This document shows, one piece after another, positions 36,510 through 47,802 of a stretch of 64,000 nt of DNA; the first letter of the stretch is position 1, and each line of letters begins with the position of its first letter. The translations under genes were made by a program, and so were the position numbers. Below the pieces are notes generated by a model. That model ran no database searches, had not been told where the DNA came from, and was given only the letters and a program-made list of their open reading frames with translations. Source of the DNA: Mangrovibacillus cuniculi (GTDB lineage Bacteria > Bacillota > Bacilli > Bacillales > R1DC41); NCBI RefSeq assembly GCF_015482585.1, contig NZ_CP049742.1, forward strand, positions 1,629,277 to 1,693,276, in the 5' to 3' direction.

Positions 36510-38294
36510 TTATTCTGCAGATGTCGTCGTTTTACGTTGAACTCGTAAAGAAAGCTCATCTAATTGTGCATCACTAACTTCACTTGGTGCGTTCGTTAAT
36601 AGACAGCTAGCACTTGCTGTTTTCGGGAATGCAATCGTATCACGTAGGTTTGTACGACCAGCTAGTAACATAATAATACGGTCTAAACCTAATGCAATTC
36701 CACCGTGAGGCGGTGTACCGTATTCGAATGCTTCTAATAAGAATCCGAACTGTTCTTGTGCTTCTTCTTTTGAGAATCCAAGCACTTCGAACATTTTCTC
36801 TTGAATATCACGTTCGAAAATACGGATAGATCCTCCACCTAATTCATAGCCGTTTAATACTAAATCGTATGCTTGTGCTTTTACCATTGCAGGATCTGAT
36901 TCAAGCATTGGAAGATCGTCACGAGCCGGCATCGTAAATGGATGGTGAGCAGCATAATAGCGTTTCGTCTCTTCGTCGTACTCCAATAACGGCCAGTCTG
37001 TTACCCATAGGAAGTTATACTTTGATTCATCAATCAAACCAAGTTCTTTTCCAAGTTTCAAGCGAAGCGCTCCTAATGAATCGGCAACAACTGATGCAGA
37101 ATCTGCACCAAACAGTAGTAAGTCACCAGCTTCCGCACCAGCCGCATTGATTAAAGCAGTAGCTTCTTCTTCACCGAAGAACTTAGCGATAGGACCTTTT
37201 AGACCATCTGCTTCTACTTTTAACCATGCTAAACCTTTTGCTCCATATACTTTTGCAAATTCTGTTAATGCATCAATATCTTTACGAGAGTACTTATCTG
37301 CAGCGCCTTTTGCGTTTAGAAGTTTTACTTGACCACCAGACTCCACTGCACCAGAAAAAACTTTAAATCCGCTGTCTTTCACTAGCTCAGAAACATTTAT
37401 TAGTTCCATACCAAAGCGCGTATCTGGTTTATCGCTACCATATCGGTCCATTGCCTCATCATACGTCATACGCGGGAATGGGAATGCTTGGTCTACACTC
37501 TTCACATTTTTCATAATGTGAATCATCATGTCTTCTGTCATTTGCATGATATCTTCTTGGCTCATAAAGCTAGCTTCAATATCAATTTGTGTAAATTCAG
37601 GTTGACGGTCTGCACGAAGATCTTCATCACGGAAACAACGAGCGATTTGATAATAACGGTCAAAACCAGAAACCATTAATAATTGTTTAAAGATTTGTGG
37701 AGATTGTGGTAGAGCATAAAATTCTCCATCATGCACACGACTTGGTACTAGATAGTCACGTGCTCCTTCAGGTGTACTTTTCGTCAAAATTGGAGTTTCT
37801 ACATCTAAGAAACCACGTTGATCTAAGAAGTTACGTACAGCAGTACTCACTTTAGAACGAAGTAAAAATGTATCATACATAACCGGACGACGAAGGTCTA
37901 AATAGCGATGTTTTAAGCGGATGTCTTCTGCAGTGTCCGCTTGATCCGCAATAGCGAAAGGAGGTGTTTTAGATTTATTTAATACCGTAATTTCCGTTAC
38001 ATGTACTTCAATGGAACCTGTAGCAATATTTTTGTTTACCGTTTCAGGTGTTCTAGCAACAACGTTTCCTTTAATATCTAAAACGAATTCCGTACGAACG
38101 CCTTCTGCGATTGCTAAAGCTTCTGGGTTTGATTCTGGATTAAAGACGACCTGCACAATCCCACTTCTGTCACGAAGGTCAATGAAAATTAATCCACCTA
38201 AGTCACGGCGCTTTTGTACCCACCCTTTTAACGTTACTTCTTGACCGATTTGCTGTTCTGTTACTTCCCCGCAATAATGTGTGCGTCCAAACAT
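36510..38294 (-). CDS. aspS: Aspartyl-tRNA synthetase
   Basis: The 594-residue class II enzyme has the N-terminal OB domain ([29 protein letters not shown]), motif 2 [20 protein letters not shown], the bacterial GAD insertion domain and motif 3 [14 protein letters not shown]. It charges tRNA-Asp and, as bacterial AspRS often does where amidotransferase GatCAB exists, may also charge tRNA-Asn. AGGAGG precedes ATG 38294. It follows hisS by 15 bases and shares its T-box. Confidence 0.97.
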   Translation of the reverse strand: MFGRTHYCGEVTEQQIGQEVTLKGWVQKRRDLGGLIFIDLRDRSGIVQVVFNPESNPEALAIAEGVRTEFVLDIKGNVVARTPETVNKNIATGSIEVHVTEITVLNKSKTPPFAIADQADTAEDIRLKHRYLDLRRPVMYDTFLLRSKVSTAVRNFLDQRGFLDVETPILTKSTPEGARDYLVPSRVHDGEFYALPQSPQIFKQLLMVSGFDRYYQIARCFRDEDLRADRQPEFTQIDIEASFMSQEDIMQMTEDMMIHIMKNVKSVDQAFPFPRMTYDEAMDRYGSDKPDTRFGMELINVSELVKDSGFKVFSGAVESGGQVKLLNAKGAADKYSRKDIDALTEFAKVYGAKGLAWLKVEADGLKGPIAKFFGEEEATALINAAGAEAGDLLLFGADSASVVADSLGALRLKLGKELGLIDESKYNFLWVTDWPLLEYDEETKRYYAAHHPFTMPARDDLPMLESDPAMVKAQAYDLVLNGYELGGGSIRIFERDIQEKMFEVLGFSKEEAQEQFGFLLEAFEYGTPPHGGIALGLDRIIMLLAGRTNLRDTIAFPKTASASCLLTNAPSEVSDAQLDELSLRVQRKTTTSAE

Positions 38295-38309
38295 TGTTAC
38301 TCCTCCTCT

Positions 38310-39569
38310 TTATGCTTTCAACGTTTTGATTAAGTTTTCTAGAGCAACTTCTTCTTGTTCACCAGAAGTTTGGTCTTTCATTACTGCAACGCCTTTTGCC
38401 AATTCATCTTCTCCAATGATGACAATGTGCTTTGCATGTAGACGATCTGCCGCTTTAAATTGTGCTTTCATTTTTCTATCTAAATAGTCCATTTCAAGAG
38501 ACAAACCTTCTGCGCGACCAGCGTGAACAATACCGACTGCTGTATTTACCGCTTCTTGCCCCATAGCTATGAAGTATGCATCAATTTTTGGCTCATCCAC
38601 CAAGGTAACACCCTCAGCTTCTAATGCTGCTAAAGCACGCTCAATACTAAACGCAAAACCGATTCCAGGAGTTTCTGGTCCTCCTAAATCTTGAACTAAT
38701 CCATTGTAGCGTCCACCACCACAAAGTGTAGTGATAGCACCGAAACCTTCTGCTGTACTCATAATTTCAAAAGCAGTGTGGTTGTAGTAGTCCAGACCAC
38801 GTACTAACGTTGGATCGACTTCATATGGAATCTCCATGACATCAAGGAATGCTAACACTTTCTCAAAGTATTCTTTTGATTCAGTATTCAAGTAGTCCAA
38901 GATAGATGGAGCAGTTTTCATTAATTCGTGATCTCGATCTTTTTTACAATCCAAAATACGAAGTGGATTTTTCTCTAAGCGAGATTGACAGTCTCCACAA
39001 AACTCACCAATTCTAGGAGCAAAGTGATTCGTTAACGCTTCTTTATGCGCTAATCGACTTTCTGTATCTCCTAGAGAGTTAATCACTAATTTTACATCTT
39101 TCAATCCTAGTTGCTTGTAGATCGTCATCGCTAAAGAAACAACTTCAGCGTCCATCGCAGGATTTTGACTTCCTAAAGCTTCTACTCCGAACTGAACAAA
39201 TTGACGGAAACGGCCTTTTTGTGGTCGTTCGTAGCGGAACATCGGGCCAGTGTAAAATAATTTAACTGGTTGATTGGCATTCCCATGCATTTTGTTTCCT
39301 ACAAATGAGCGCACAACAGAAGCCGTTCCTTCTGGACGAAGCGTTAATCCTCTTCCTCCACGGTCTTCAAAAGAGTACATTTCCTTTTGAACGATGTCTG
39401 TTGTATCACCTACACCACGCAAAAATAATTCTGTTGATTCAAAAATTGGTGTGCGAATCTCTTGGTATTGATAATTGGTGCAAATATTGCGTGCAATTTC
39501 CTCAAGTTTTTGCCATTTTTCTACTTCACCCGGTAAAATATCTTGCGTTCCGCGTGGAATCTGGATCAT
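38310..39569 (-). CDS. hisS: Histidyl-tRNA synthetase
   Basis: The 419-residue class II enzyme begins [15 protein letters not shown] and has motif 2 [15 protein letters not shown], the HisRS signatures [14 protein letters not shown] and [14 protein letters not shown], motif 3 [11 protein letters not shown] and the C-terminal anticodon-binding domain. The start at 39569 has GAGAGGAG upstream; an in-frame extension to 39650 runs into the T-box terminator and is untranslated. Confidence 0.97.
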   Translation of the reverse strand: MIQIPRGTQDILPGEVEKWQKLEEIARNICTNYQYQEIRTPIFESTELFLRGVGDTTDIVQKEMYSFEDRGGRGLTLRPEGTASVVRSFVGNKMHGNANQPVKLFYTGPMFRYERPQKGRFRQFVQFGVEALGSQNPAMDAEVVSLAMTIYKQLGLKDVKLVINSLGDTESRLAHKEALTNHFAPRIGEFCGDCQSRLEKNPLRILDCKKDRDHELMKTAPSILDYLNTESKEYFEKVLAFLDVMEIPYEVDPTLVRGLDYYNHTAFEIMSTAEGFGAITTLCGGGRYNGLVQDLGGPETPGIGFAFSIERALAALEAEGVTLVDEPKIDAYFIAMGQEAVNTAVGIVHAGRAEGLSLEMDYLDRKMKAQFKAADRLHAKHIVIIGEDELAKGVAVMKDQTSGEQEEVALENLIKTLKA

Positions 39570-39649
39570 ATGTAATACTCCTCTCTTATTAGAAGAATGT
39601 GATGATTTGGTACTGATATAGGTGTCTATGATAAACAATAGCGAAAACA

Positions 39650-39925
39650 CGAAAAAACTCCCGCCCCTTGTCTATCAATAGACAAGGGACGAGAGTTTTT
39701 CCCGTGGTGCCACCCTAATTGAAGTTAAAAAACTTCCACTTTATCCGTTAACGCCGGCATACGTCCTTCTCCTACTAGATATCAACATTTTTCAGAGAGA
39801 AACCTTCGAAGTGTTCTTTCACTAAGGGTAATGGAGGAATGTTTTCAGCCACGACATTCCATCTCTTTCCACACTTTTCTTAGTTACTCTGCTTCATCAT
39901 CAGTTCTTCGTACCATTTAATTATT
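39650..39925 (-). promoter_or_regulatory. T-box leader of hisS-aspS
   Basis: The minus strand has the T-box core AGGGTGGCACCACGG (39701-39717), followed by a terminator with stem CTCTCGTCCCTTGTCTA / TAGACAAGGGGCGGGAG and TTTTTT (39652-39700). Upstream sequence forms Stem I. As in B. subtilis it should respond to uncharged tRNA-His and/or tRNA-Asp. I did not fix the specifier. Confidence 0.92.
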
Positions 39926-39929
39926 GATA

Positions 39930-39958
39930 ATGATATAGACTCCTTTTCACAATGTCAA
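39930..39958 (-). promoter_or_regulatory. Sigma-A promoter of the hisS T-box
   Basis: On the minus strand TTGACA and TATCAT are separated by 17 bases. Confidence 0.82.
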
Positions 39959-39972
39959 GAGTCTCTATGTAA

Positions 39973-40134
39973 TTATCGCTTTAACATATTTTTTTGTACA
40001 TTTTTACGATCTTCCATTTGTACACCAAAAGGACTCCATAATGCAGAAGTTGCTTCCTCCGTCATTACTTTTGATCCTTTTCCATCTTGCCATTTACTAC
40101 TCATTGCTAAACCATGTTGAAAACCGTGTCGCAT
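39973..40134 (-). CDS. yrzK: 53-residue conserved small protein (YrzK-type)
   Basis: A strong AAGGAGGAAGG site precedes the ATG at 40134. The product (MRHGFQHGLAMSSKW start, KVMTEEATSALWSPFG in the middle, basic end) is hydrophilic with no membrane helix. A gene of similar size (yrzK) occupies the hisS-yrvJ interval in B. subtilis; I infer the match from position and size. The function is unknown. It diverges from the amidase gene. Confidence 0.65.
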   Translation of the reverse strand: MRHGFQHGLAMSSKWQDGKGSKVMTEEATSALWSPFGVQMEDRKNVQKNMLKR

Positions 40135-40263
40135 TTTCCTTCCTCCTTTTGTCTACCTAACACTAGTTTTGTCCAATTTTTAGAGGTTTTAGTAGAAGAG
40201 AAGGAAAGTAAGAAAAAAAGATGGAATACCTTTCTAAGCGAAATTGTTAGAGAGGAGTTTCAT

Positions 40264-41601
40264 ATGAAAAAAATACATATATTTATCTCTATTTTATTAG
40301 TTCTATCTATTATCTCTTTTCCTGTAGGTGCTAGTGCTGCGATTCCCCTGACAGAAGAAATGAGTACAAGTAACTCAAAAGGTCTTGTGCTAGTAGAATC
40401 TTTAAGGTTACGAACGTCACCTTCTTTAGACAGCGAAGTGTTAAAAACCTTATCCCAAAATACAGAAGTCACTGTTTTAGCGCAGCAGGGAGATTGGACA
40501 AACATCTCTATTAACAGTGAAACTGGTTGGGTGGCTTCCGAATATATAGGCAATAACTCAAGTGAGAAAAAAGAGGAAATTGTAGTGTCAACCGTTGAAA
40601 ATTTATCTATTCGCACAGAACCATCGATAGAGGGTAAGGTGCTCGGAGTATTAACAAAAGGAAAATCCTACACATTATTAGAACAGAAATACGGCTGGAA
40701 GAAAGTACAGTGGAATCCAAATCAAACTGGTTGGGTTGCGGGTTACTACACTATTAATAAGGTCCCTACTAAAAATGAAAGCACACCGGAAAGACCAAAC
40801 AAACAAATAGCAGCAGTTACTAATCTCAATAATAAACAAGAGCAAGTAACGATGATCTATGACGGCACGAATTTGCGCTCTGAACCTTCTACTTCTTCAG
40901 CAATTGTTGCCCAAACAAAAGCTGGGGACATGTATCCAGTGCTAAAAAAAGAGGGAGAATGGTACCTTATTCTTTTTGGCGACAAAGAAGTATATGTAGC
41001 AGATTGGGTAGTTCAAACGGTCAACATCGCTCCCTCAAAGGATGCACCACTGATTATGCTTGATGCAGGTCATGGTGGGAGAGATAGTGGAGCAATAGGA
41101 TATTTTGGAACATTAGAAAAACTAATGACGCTTCAAACTACGTTACGAGTAAAACAAAAATTAGAGGCAGATGGCTATGAAGTAGAACTTACAAGAACAG
41201 ATGATTATTATGTAAGTTTAGAAGATAGAGTGACGTTATCCAACGCATCCTTAACAGATCTTTTCTTAAGCTTTCACTATGATAGTGTAGAAGACGAAAC
41301 TGCCCACGGACACACAACTTATTACTATCATGAAAGAGACCGTAATTTATCCCAAATTGTTCATGACTCTATTGCAAAGTCCGTCGAATTGCGTGACCGA
41401 GAAGTTCGCTTCGGAGACTACTATGTGTTAAGAGAAAATTTACGACCGGCTATTCTGCTAGAACTGGGATACTTGAGTAACGAAGAGGACGAACGAGTTA
41501 TCACACACCGTAACTTCCAAGAGCTAGTAAGTACAGCGATAGCAGACGGAGTGAAAAGAGCAATTCCTTATCAAGGTGTTTTAGTTGCGCAAAATCAATA
41601 A
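40264..41601 (+). CDS. yrvJ: N-acetylmuramoyl-L-alanine amidase with SH3b repeats (YrvJ)
   Basis: The 445-residue secreted protein has a signal peptide (MKKIHIFISILLVLSIISF, cleavage near GASA-A), three bacterial SH3 domains (each with an LRxxPS core and GWVA-type end, about residues 40-95, 105-165 and 195-250) and an Amidase_3 domain from IMLDAGHGGRDSGA. Zinc ligands are His in DAGHGG, Glu in GTLEK and His in FLSFHYD; the catalytic Glu is in LLELGYLSN. It cuts the muramic acid-peptide bond. An AGAGGAG site fixes ATG 40264. Confidence 0.94.
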   Translation: MKKIHIFISILLVLSIISFPVGASAAIPLTEEMSTSNSKGLVLVESLRLRTSPSLDSEVLKTLSQNTEVTVLAQQGDWTNISINSETGWVASEYIGNNSSEKKEEIVVSTVENLSIRTEPSIEGKVLGVLTKGKSYTLLEQKYGWKKVQWNPNQTGWVAGYYTINKVPTKNESTPERPNKQIAAVTNLNNKQEQVTMIYDGTNLRSEPSTSSAIVAQTKAGDMYPVLKKEGEWYLILFGDKEVYVADWVVQTVNIAPSKDAPLIMLDAGHGGRDSGAIGYFGTLEKLMTLQTTLRVKQKLEADGYEVELTRTDDYYVSLEDRVTLSNASLTDLFLSFHYDSVEDETAHGHTTYYYHERDRNLSQIVHDSIAKSVELRDREVRFGDYYVLRENLRPAILLELGYLSNEEDERVITHRNFQELVSTAIADGVKRAIPYQGVLVAQNQ

Positions 41602-41621
41602 AAAGAAGTTGGGTTAAAACT

Positions 41622-41658
41622 AAAAAAGGTACATTTCAAAAAACGAATGTACCTTTTT
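41622..41658 (+). terminator. yrvJ terminator, GGTACATTC family copy 3
   Basis: AAAAAGGTACATT and AATGTACCTTTTT form the stem with a longer loop than the other copies. Confidence 0.87.
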
Positions 41659-41680
41659 GCGTTGTATTTAAGATTAGTAT

Positions 41681-41960
41681 AATGCAGAATTAGTGCTTGT
41701 ACAGAATCTATCTTTGGGATTGGAGCGTAAGGGGGCGACTCCTACGGGATAGGTGGGTTACTGAGACCCCACAGGAGCGTACGCAAAGTGATGCCGTGTC
41801 CAGCTGCAGGTGCGCAACCGCTCGGAAAAGTCCAAAAGCCCTCCGGTGGCTGAAGAACTGCCTCCTCGGTCTTCCAAACTTTTCTGCCGCGGCTGAACGC
41901 GCGCCTTTCGCTTTTCGTAGTGGAAAGCGTCCCCCTGTAGCGGAAATCCCTGTGCAGTCA
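41681..41960 (-). repeat. GC-rich modular palindromic element, copy D (composite)
   Basis: In reverse orientation. It starts TGCAGAATTAGTGCTTG, then GGGATTGGAGCG, the type-1 half (GTGGGTTACTGAGACCCC), the inner module (GTGCGCAACC ... GCGCGCC), GGAAAGCGTCCCCC and ends CTGTGCAGTCA. It lies between the yrvJ terminator and dtd. Its inner stem uses AGTTTGG / TTTGGACT. Confidence 0.9.
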
Positions 41961-41986
41961 CTTTTGGATATTTACCAACCTCTTAT

Positions 41987-42424
41987 TTATTTTTCCAAAA
42001 TCAGTGTCACTGGACCATCATTAACAAGTGATACATCCATCATCTCACCAAACATTCCAGTCGCAACGGTCAATCCATGCCTTCTTAATTCATCGTTAAA
42101 GAAAACATACAGTGGCTCTGCGACATCTGGCTTCGCAGCTTCCATAAAGTTTGGACGTCTGCCTTTTCTCGTGTCACCATACAAAGTAAATTGTGAAATA
42201 GATAATACTTGTCCACCTTGATCCAGCAAGGAATGATTCATTTTTCCGTCTTTATCTTCAAAGATACGTAAGTTCGCCACTTTTTCCGCTAGAAAAGAAG
42301 CCACTTCTTTTGTATCTTCGTGCGTTACTCCTACGAGAAGCACAACTCCTGCTGGAATACTTCCTACTATTTCTCCGTTTACTTTTACAGAGGCTTCTTT
42401 ACTTCTTTGTAAAACAACTTTCAT
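41987..42424 (-). CDS. dtd: D-aminoacyl-tRNA deacylase
   Basis: The 145-residue protein has the DTD hallmarks: [17 protein letters not shown] (the SQFTL active site) and [18 protein letters not shown] with the Gly-cisPro-type Met/Val substitution region. It frees D-amino acids (and Gly from tRNA-Ala) from tRNA. It follows relA by 15 bases, the usual relA-dtd pair of Bacillus. Confidence 0.96.
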   Translation of the reverse strand: MKVVLQRSKEASVKVNGEIVGSIPAGVVLLVGVTHEDTKEVASFLAEKVANLRIFEDKDGKMNHSLLDQGGQVLSISQFTLYGDTRKGRRPNFMEAAKPDVAEPLYVFFNDELRRHGLTVATGMFGEMMDVSLVNDGPVTLILEK

Positions 42425-42439
42425 GCTAAGTAAGCCTCC

Positions 42440-44635
42440 TTAATTCATTTGACGTTGTACAGAATAAATGTGAGGAATCTGTTTAATTCGGTCCACTACT
42501 CGTTGTAAATGACTCACATTTAAAATAGAAATAGACATCGTAATGGTCGCCTGTTTATTTCTGTCGGACTTTCCAGCTACTGCCGTAATGTTCGTTTTTG
42601 TATCGTTGACGGCATGAAGTACTTCATTCAGTAAGCCTCTACGATCAAAACCAGTAATAATAATATCAACATTGTACTCTTTACGATGCGTTGCTTCGCC
42701 TTCCCACTCCACATCAATTAAACGTTCCTGGACTTCATCCGTCACGATGTTTGGACAGTCTGTACGATGGACGGAAACTCCTCGGCCTTTTGTGATGAAG
42801 CCAGCGATATCATCACCAGGAACTGGGTTACAGCATTTAGATAAACGAATTAATAAATTATCAATTCCTTTAACTTGTACGCCCGCTTCCCTGCGCTTTG
42901 TCGGTGCTGGTGTTGATTTTAACTCTGAGATCGCTTCTGAAAGTGTGTGGTTTTCTGCATCACGCTTCTTTCGCAACTTTTCTGTTAAGCGATTCGCTAC
43001 CTGCAATGCAGTAACTCCGTTGTATCCAACAGCTGCAAACATATCTTCCTCAGATGAGAAATTAAACTTTTCCGCCACACGACGAATGTTATCTTGGGTC
43101 AAAATTTCTTTCAGTTCGAAATCCATGGACTTAATCTCTTTCTCCACCATTTCTCGGCCTTTATCTAAATTCTCTTCTTTTCTTTGCTTCTTAAAGAAAT
43201 TACGAATTTTATTTTTAGCTTGAGAGGTTTGAGCAAGTTTTAACCAGTCTTGGCTTGGTCCATAGGAATGCTTAGACGTAAGAATTTCAATAATATCGCC
43301 AGTTTTCAATTTATAATCTAGCGTTACCATCTTCCCGTTAATTTTTGCACCTATTGTCTTATTCCCTATTTCTGAATGAACTCTATAAGCAAAATCTATT
43401 GGGACGGAACCAGAAGGTAACTCAAAGACATCTCCTTTTGGCGTGAAAACAAACACCATATCGGAGAAAAGATCAATTTTAAGGGACTCCATGAACTCTT
43501 CCGCATCTGCAGCATCATTTTGGAACTCCACTAACTCTCTAAACCAGTTCAACTTATCTTCAAAGGAGATATTCTGATCTACTCGCTTACCTTCTTTGTA
43601 TGCCCAGTGAGCAGCAACCCCAAATTCTGCAATTCGGTGCATATCCATTGTTCTAATTTGGACCTCTAACGGATCTCCTTTTGGTCCAATTACCGTTGTA
43701 TGCAGCGATTGATACATATTTGGTTTTGGCATAGCGATGTAATCTTTGAAACGGCCAGGCATTGGTTTCCATGCGGTATGAATAATCCCAAGAGCTGCGT
43801 AACAATCTTTAATGGAATCAACGATGATACGAACAGCTAATAAGTCATAAATCTCATTGAACTGTTTATTGTGCTCCGCCATTTTTCGGTAGATAGAATA
43901 AATATGTTTCGGTCTACCGTTAATGTCTGCTTCAATGCCTACTTCTTCTAATCGTTCATGGACATCATGTAAGACACCATCTAAATATTCCTCACGTTCC
44001 GCACGCTTTCTCTTCATCAAGTTAACAATGCGATAATACTGCTGAGGGTTTAAATAACGTAAAGACGTATCTTCTAGCTCCCATTTAATGGTCGAAATCC
44101 CCAGACGATGCGCTAGTGGTGCAAAAATTTCTAACGTTTCATTTGCGATACGATGCTGCTTTTCCTGTGGCAAATGTTTAAGGGTACGCATGTTGTGCAA
44201 ACGGTCCGCTAATTTAATTAAAATAACACGGATATCTTGCGCCATGGCAACAAACATTTTTCTGTGATTCTCTGCTTGTTGTTCTTCTTGTGACTTATAT
44301 TTAATCTTTCCTAGCTTTGTAACGCCATCAACTAGCATAGCAATCTCTTCACTAAACGTTTCTTTTAAATCTTCTTTTGTAAAGTCAGTATCTTCCACAA
44401 CGTCGTGAAGAAAGCCTGCAGCAACTGTTGATGGATCCATATCTAAATCGGCTAAAATGCCGGCAACTTGAATAGGGTGAATGATATACGGTTCGCCTGA
44501 TTTGCGGTATTGCTCTTTATGCGCTTCACGCGCTACTTCATATGCTTTTCGAACTAATTCTAGATCTTCACCTTGTAAATATTGAGCTGTACGATCTAAG
44601 ACTTGTTCAGCAGTGAGCACTTGTTCCTTCGCCAT
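42440..44635 (-). CDS. relA: Bifunctional (p)ppGpp synthetase/hydrolase RelA (Rel)
   Basis: The 731-residue RSH protein has the HD hydrolase ([11 protein letters not shown] and RLHNMRTL), the synthetase ([22 protein letters not shown]), TGS ([22 protein letters not shown]), zinc-finger and ACT domains. Intact HD residues imply both synthesis and hydrolysis. It responds to stalled ribosomes. ATG 44635 is preferred over GTG 44647, which overlaps the AGGTG ribosome site. Confidence 0.97.
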   Translation of the reverse strand: MAKEQVLTAEQVLDRTAQYLQGEDLELVRKAYEVAREAHKEQYRKSGEPYIIHPIQVAGILADLDMDPSTVAAGFLHDVVEDTDFTKEDLKETFSEEIAMLVDGVTKLGKIKYKSQEEQQAENHRKMFVAMAQDIRVILIKLADRLHNMRTLKHLPQEKQHRIANETLEIFAPLAHRLGISTIKWELEDTSLRYLNPQQYYRIVNLMKRKRAEREEYLDGVLHDVHERLEEVGIEADINGRPKHIYSIYRKMAEHNKQFNEIYDLLAVRIIVDSIKDCYAALGIIHTAWKPMPGRFKDYIAMPKPNMYQSLHTTVIGPKGDPLEVQIRTMDMHRIAEFGVAAHWAYKEGKRVDQNISFEDKLNWFRELVEFQNDAADAEEFMESLKIDLFSDMVFVFTPKGDVFELPSGSVPIDFAYRVHSEIGNKTIGAKINGKMVTLDYKLKTGDIIEILTSKHSYGPSQDWLKLAQTSQAKNKIRNFFKKQRKEENLDKGREMVEKEIKSMDFELKEILTQDNIRRVAEKFNFSSEEDMFAAVGYNGVTALQVANRLTEKLRKKRDAENHTLSEAISELKSTPAPTKRREAGVQVKGIDNLLIRLSKCCNPVPGDDIAGFITKGRGVSVHRTDCPNIVTDEVQERLIDVEWEGEATHRKEYNVDIIITGFDRRGLLNEVLHAVNDTKTNITAVAGKSDRNKQATITMSISILNVSHLQRVVDRIKQIPHIYSVQRQMN

Positions 44636-44806
44636 TTTGTTAATCACCTAATTTACGAGTTTTCCGTTTAAAGAAAAACGGGTATTTCTATTATTATCGA
44701 AAAAAATTTCATCGTTGTAAAGGGATAGGGGGTGAAAATAAGGTGGAAAATTCTTAAAATGTAGTTATTTTGCCTTGAATTGGGGAATTTATACGTATTT
44801 TTCAAA

Positions 44807-44838
44807 TAAAAAAAGCCCACCAACAATTTGATGAGCTC
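44807..44838 (-). terminator. apt terminator
   Basis: On the minus strand AGCTCATCAA and TTGGTGGGCT form a 10-pair stem (three G-U), followed by seven T. Confidence 0.8.
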
Positions 44839-44845
44839 TCAAATA

Positions 44846-45358
44846 TTAATATTGCATTAACGTTAAGATATCGTAACCGTCTAATTTATCGCGGCCATCT
44901 AAGTATGTTAGTTCGATTAGGAACGCAATACCTGCTACTACGCCACCTAGTTCTTCAACTAGTTTAATCGTCGCATCGATTGTTCCACCAGTTGCTAATA
45001 AATCGTCCGTGATTAGTACACGTTGACCTGGTTTGATTGCATCTTTATGAATTGTTAGGACATCAGAACCGTACTCTAGTCCATAGTTCACTTTTACTAC
45101 TTCACGAGGAAGTTTACCTTCTTTACGCACAGGTGCGAAACCTACTCCTAAAGAATAAGCAACCGGACAGCCGATGATAAATCCACGAGCTTCTGGCCCT
45201 ACAATGATATCAATTTCACGGTCTTTTGCGTATGCAACAATTTGATCTGTTGCATAACGGTAAGCATCTCCGTTATCCATTAATGTTGTAATATCTTTAA
45301 ATTTAATTCCTGGTTTTGGCCAGTCTTCAACAATTGTTACGAATTGTTTTAAATCCAT
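44846..45358 (-). CDS. apt: Adenine phosphoribosyltransferase
   Basis: The 170-residue protein has the PRPP-binding [16 protein letters not shown] at about residues 118-133 and the adenine-side [14 protein letters not shown]. It converts adenine (released for example by MtnN) to AMP. It follows recJ by 21 bases, the conserved recJ-apt pair. Confidence 0.97.
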   Translation of the reverse strand: MDLKQFVTIVEDWPKPGIKFKDITTLMDNGDAYRYATDQIVAYAKDREIDIIVGPEARGFIIGCPVAYSLGVGFAPVRKEGKLPREVVKVNYGLEYGSDVLTIHKDAIKPGQRVLITDDLLATGGTIDATIKLVEELGGVVAGIAFLIELTYLDGRDKLDGYDILTLMQY

Positions 45359-45379
45359 GACGTACTTTTCCTCCTCTAA

Positions 45380-47704
45380 TTAGACCAAGCTTGGTTCTTT
45401 CGGTTGTAACAACTTTGTTAGCTCGAGTAAAGACGAATATAATAACATATTCTCCACTTCATATGCTGCTTGTCTTTTCGCATAAGACGGAGAATGATGG
45501 AGGTCCTTCTTTTGAACATTCGTGTTTGGCGAAAGAATTCCATCGTCTATTGTAACAAATTCTAATTCAAAAAACACCTGTGACATAAATTTTACTGTTT
45601 CTTTTGACCATCCACGGTGATTAGCTAATGCTTCACCATGTTTCTTTAGGTCAAAACTACCTCTTTTTAGCAAGAATCCATAAAACCATTTAAAATGATC
45701 TCGGGTCGGAAATGTGCTGAAAAAATTATCTTCTTGATGGTGGAAGACAGCGTACACTCTTTCTGGTTCTAGACAATTAATAGCATTTGATAACTCTTCT
45801 AAAGAAGGTGGTAAGTCTAAAAAGACAACAGAAGATGCCTTTTCTTTTAAAACTTCTTGATAAGAGATTGGCTCTTTCGGAAGCTCATTTAGTGGAAGCA
45901 ATCCTTTTGATTGTTCTCTGAATAAGACATACATACTATCGTCATTCGGAACCGTATCAATCCATCTTTTCCACTGCTTCACTCCGCGGTAATCATATAC
46001 TTGTAAATGATTCACTTGGATATCTTGAAGCATTAACTGAGCTTTCTTTCGATTGTTCCATTCGTTGATGGAAAGTTCCCCGATTGCAGAAATTTTAGCT
46101 AGTGGTGAAAGCTGGTCTGCCATGCTACCGAAACCAAATCCCACTACATCTAATTCTACTTCTTCACTCTCTAACACTAATTTCAAGTGACTTTGATCGT
46201 TTCCTATTTTTCGTACCGAAGAAAGATTCGATTCTTTAATCATCACTTTTGGCTTTGGATTCCCCATTCCAAAAGGAGCTAATTGTTGAATCTCTTCTAA
46301 ACTATTTATATCTACTTCACTAGGCGATAATGCAACCTGAATTTTCGTTAGAGGGATGAATTGCTCCTGTGTTAACGATTGAGATGCAATCTCATTCAGG
46401 CGCTGTCGTAAACTTTCCACATCGGATAGCTGTAGTGTCATTCCTGCAGCCATCGCATGCCCTCCAAAGTGCGGAAGGATATCTCGACACTCAGATAGTG
46501 ATTCAAACAAATCAAAGCCTTCTATGGATCGAGCAGAGCCTTTTGCTTTGTTTTCTGCTTCATCAAAGCCTAGCACGATAGTAGGACGATAATACTTGTC
46601 CACTAGTCTAGATGCAACAATCCCAACAACACCTGCATTCCATCCTTCTTTTCCAATTACATGGACTTTATCGTCATACCCTTGTGCAAGCCTGTCCTCT
46701 ACTTGCTCCATCGCCTCTTCTGTGATGGACTTTACAATGTCTTTTCTCTCTTTGTTCGCTTGATCGATTTCTTCTGCTAGCTCCATCGCTTCTTCTACCT
46801 CTTCTGCTAACAGTAAATCAACAGCAGGCTTCGCATCACCAAGTCTTCCAATGGCATTTAGTCTAGGGCCAATGACAAAGCCTATGGTCTCCTCATCGAG
46901 TTCTTCTTGTTTTGCACTAGCTTTTTTCAACAAAGCTTTGATTCCTAAGCGATTAGATCTTTTCAACGCTTGAATCCCTTGCGCAGCGAACAGACGATTT
47001 TCATCTTGTAATGGTACTAAATCAGCAATCGTTCCAATTGCCGCAAGTTCTACTAAATGTTTTGGGAAATGACCATAGAGTGCATGCGCTACTTTAAATG
47101 CGATTCCTACGCCAGCTAGTTCACCGAATGGGTATTCTTGATCAACTAACCTGGGATGAATGATTGCATAAGCAGGGGGTAATTCTGGTCCGATTTCATG
47201 GTGATCAGTGACGATAACATCTATTCCTTGATCTTGGGCATATTGAATTGGCTCTAGACCTGAAATACCGTTATCCACTGTGATAATTAACGTGACACCA
47301 GCTTCTTTTGCCTGTTGAAAGGCAGCAGTATTTGGTCCATATCCTTCTGTAAACCGATTAGGAATATAGAAGTCTACGATGGCACCTTTGTCTCTAAGTG
47401 CAGTTACCATTACAGTAGTACTTGTTACTCCATCGGCATCGTAATCTCCGTAAACTAATATACGTTCTCCGTCATCAATTGCTTGATGAATTCTTTCTAT
47501 TGCTATATCCATATTCTTTAACAAGTAAGGATCATGTCCTTCACCTGTTGTTTGTAAAAATGTTTGTACTTGCTCTTTCGTAGTCAATCCACGCTGTACA
47601 TATAAAGTAGCTAAAAGCGGGGAACACTTCAGTTCTTCTACTAAATGAGCTACTGTACTTTCATCTACGGAATCTAATTTCCATCTCGTTTTCGGTCGAA
47701 TCAT
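45380..47704 (-). CDS. recJ: Single-stranded-DNA-specific exonuclease RecJ
   Basis: The 774-residue protein has the DHH family motifs VYGDYDADGVTST, TVDNGI, TDHHEIG and the DHHA1 GGHAMAAGM, then an OB-like part and the C-terminal domain seen in Bacillus RecJ. It degrades single strands 5' to 3' in recombination and repair. It starts at the ATG 47704 after AAGGAG. Upstream lies two-hairpin element copy 4. Confidence 0.96.
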   Translation of the reverse strand: MIRPKTRWKLDSVDESTVAHLVEELKCSPLLATLYVQRGLTTKEQVQTFLQTTGEGHDPYLLKNMDIAIERIHQAIDDGERILVYGDYDADGVTSTTVMVTALRDKGAIVDFYIPNRFTEGYGPNTAAFQQAKEAGVTLIITVDNGISGLEPIQYAQDQGIDVIVTDHHEIGPELPPAYAIIHPRLVDQEYPFGELAGVGIAFKVAHALYGHFPKHLVELAAIGTIADLVPLQDENRLFAAQGIQALKRSNRLGIKALLKKASAKQEELDEETIGFVIGPRLNAIGRLGDAKPAVDLLLAEEVEEAMELAEEIDQANKERKDIVKSITEEAMEQVEDRLAQGYDDKVHVIGKEGWNAGVVGIVASRLVDKYYRPTIVLGFDEAENKAKGSARSIEGFDLFESLSECRDILPHFGGHAMAAGMTLQLSDVESLRQRLNEIASQSLTQEQFIPLTKIQVALSPSEVDINSLEEIQQLAPFGMGNPKPKVMIKESNLSSVRKIGNDQSHLKLVLESEEVELDVVGFGFGSMADQLSPLAKISAIGELSINEWNNRKKAQLMLQDIQVNHLQVYDYRGVKQWKRWIDTVPNDDSMYVLFREQSKGLLPLNELPKEPISYQEVLKEKASSVVFLDLPPSLEELSNAINCLEPERVYAVFHHQEDNFFSTFPTRDHFKWFYGFLLKRGSFDLKKHGEALANHRGWSKETVKFMSQVFFELEFVTIDDGILSPNTNVQKKDLHHSPSYAKRQAAYEVENMLLYSSLLELTKLLQPKEPSLV

Positions 47705-47760
47705 ACGCTCAACTCCTTAACTAAGTCATTATAACTTTTGAGGGGGGAGCTTTCAATAAG

Positions 47761-47795
47761 AAAAGCGAAAGGCGCACCTGCAGCTAGACACTGCT
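47761..47795 (+). repeat. Deletion remnant of the GC-rich element's inner module
   Basis: AAAAGCGAAAGGCGC is joined directly to GCACCTGCAGCTAGACAC. In full copies these pieces are separated by about 100 bases and share GCGC, so this looks like loss of the hairpin between two GCGC copies. Confidence 0.7.
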
Positions 47796-47802
47796 TCCTT
47801 GT

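Noticed and set aside
39570..39650. N-terminal extension of HisS
   Set aside because: It overlaps the T-box terminator, and family starts agree with [15 protein letters not shown] at 39569.
41697..42221. Apparent proteins within the GC-rich elements, with similar peptides in copies A, C and D (CATTRES, ALRWLKNCLLGL)
   Set aside because: The frames arise from conserved repeat DNA, lack ribosome sites, break in other copies and run into neighbouring genes in antisense.
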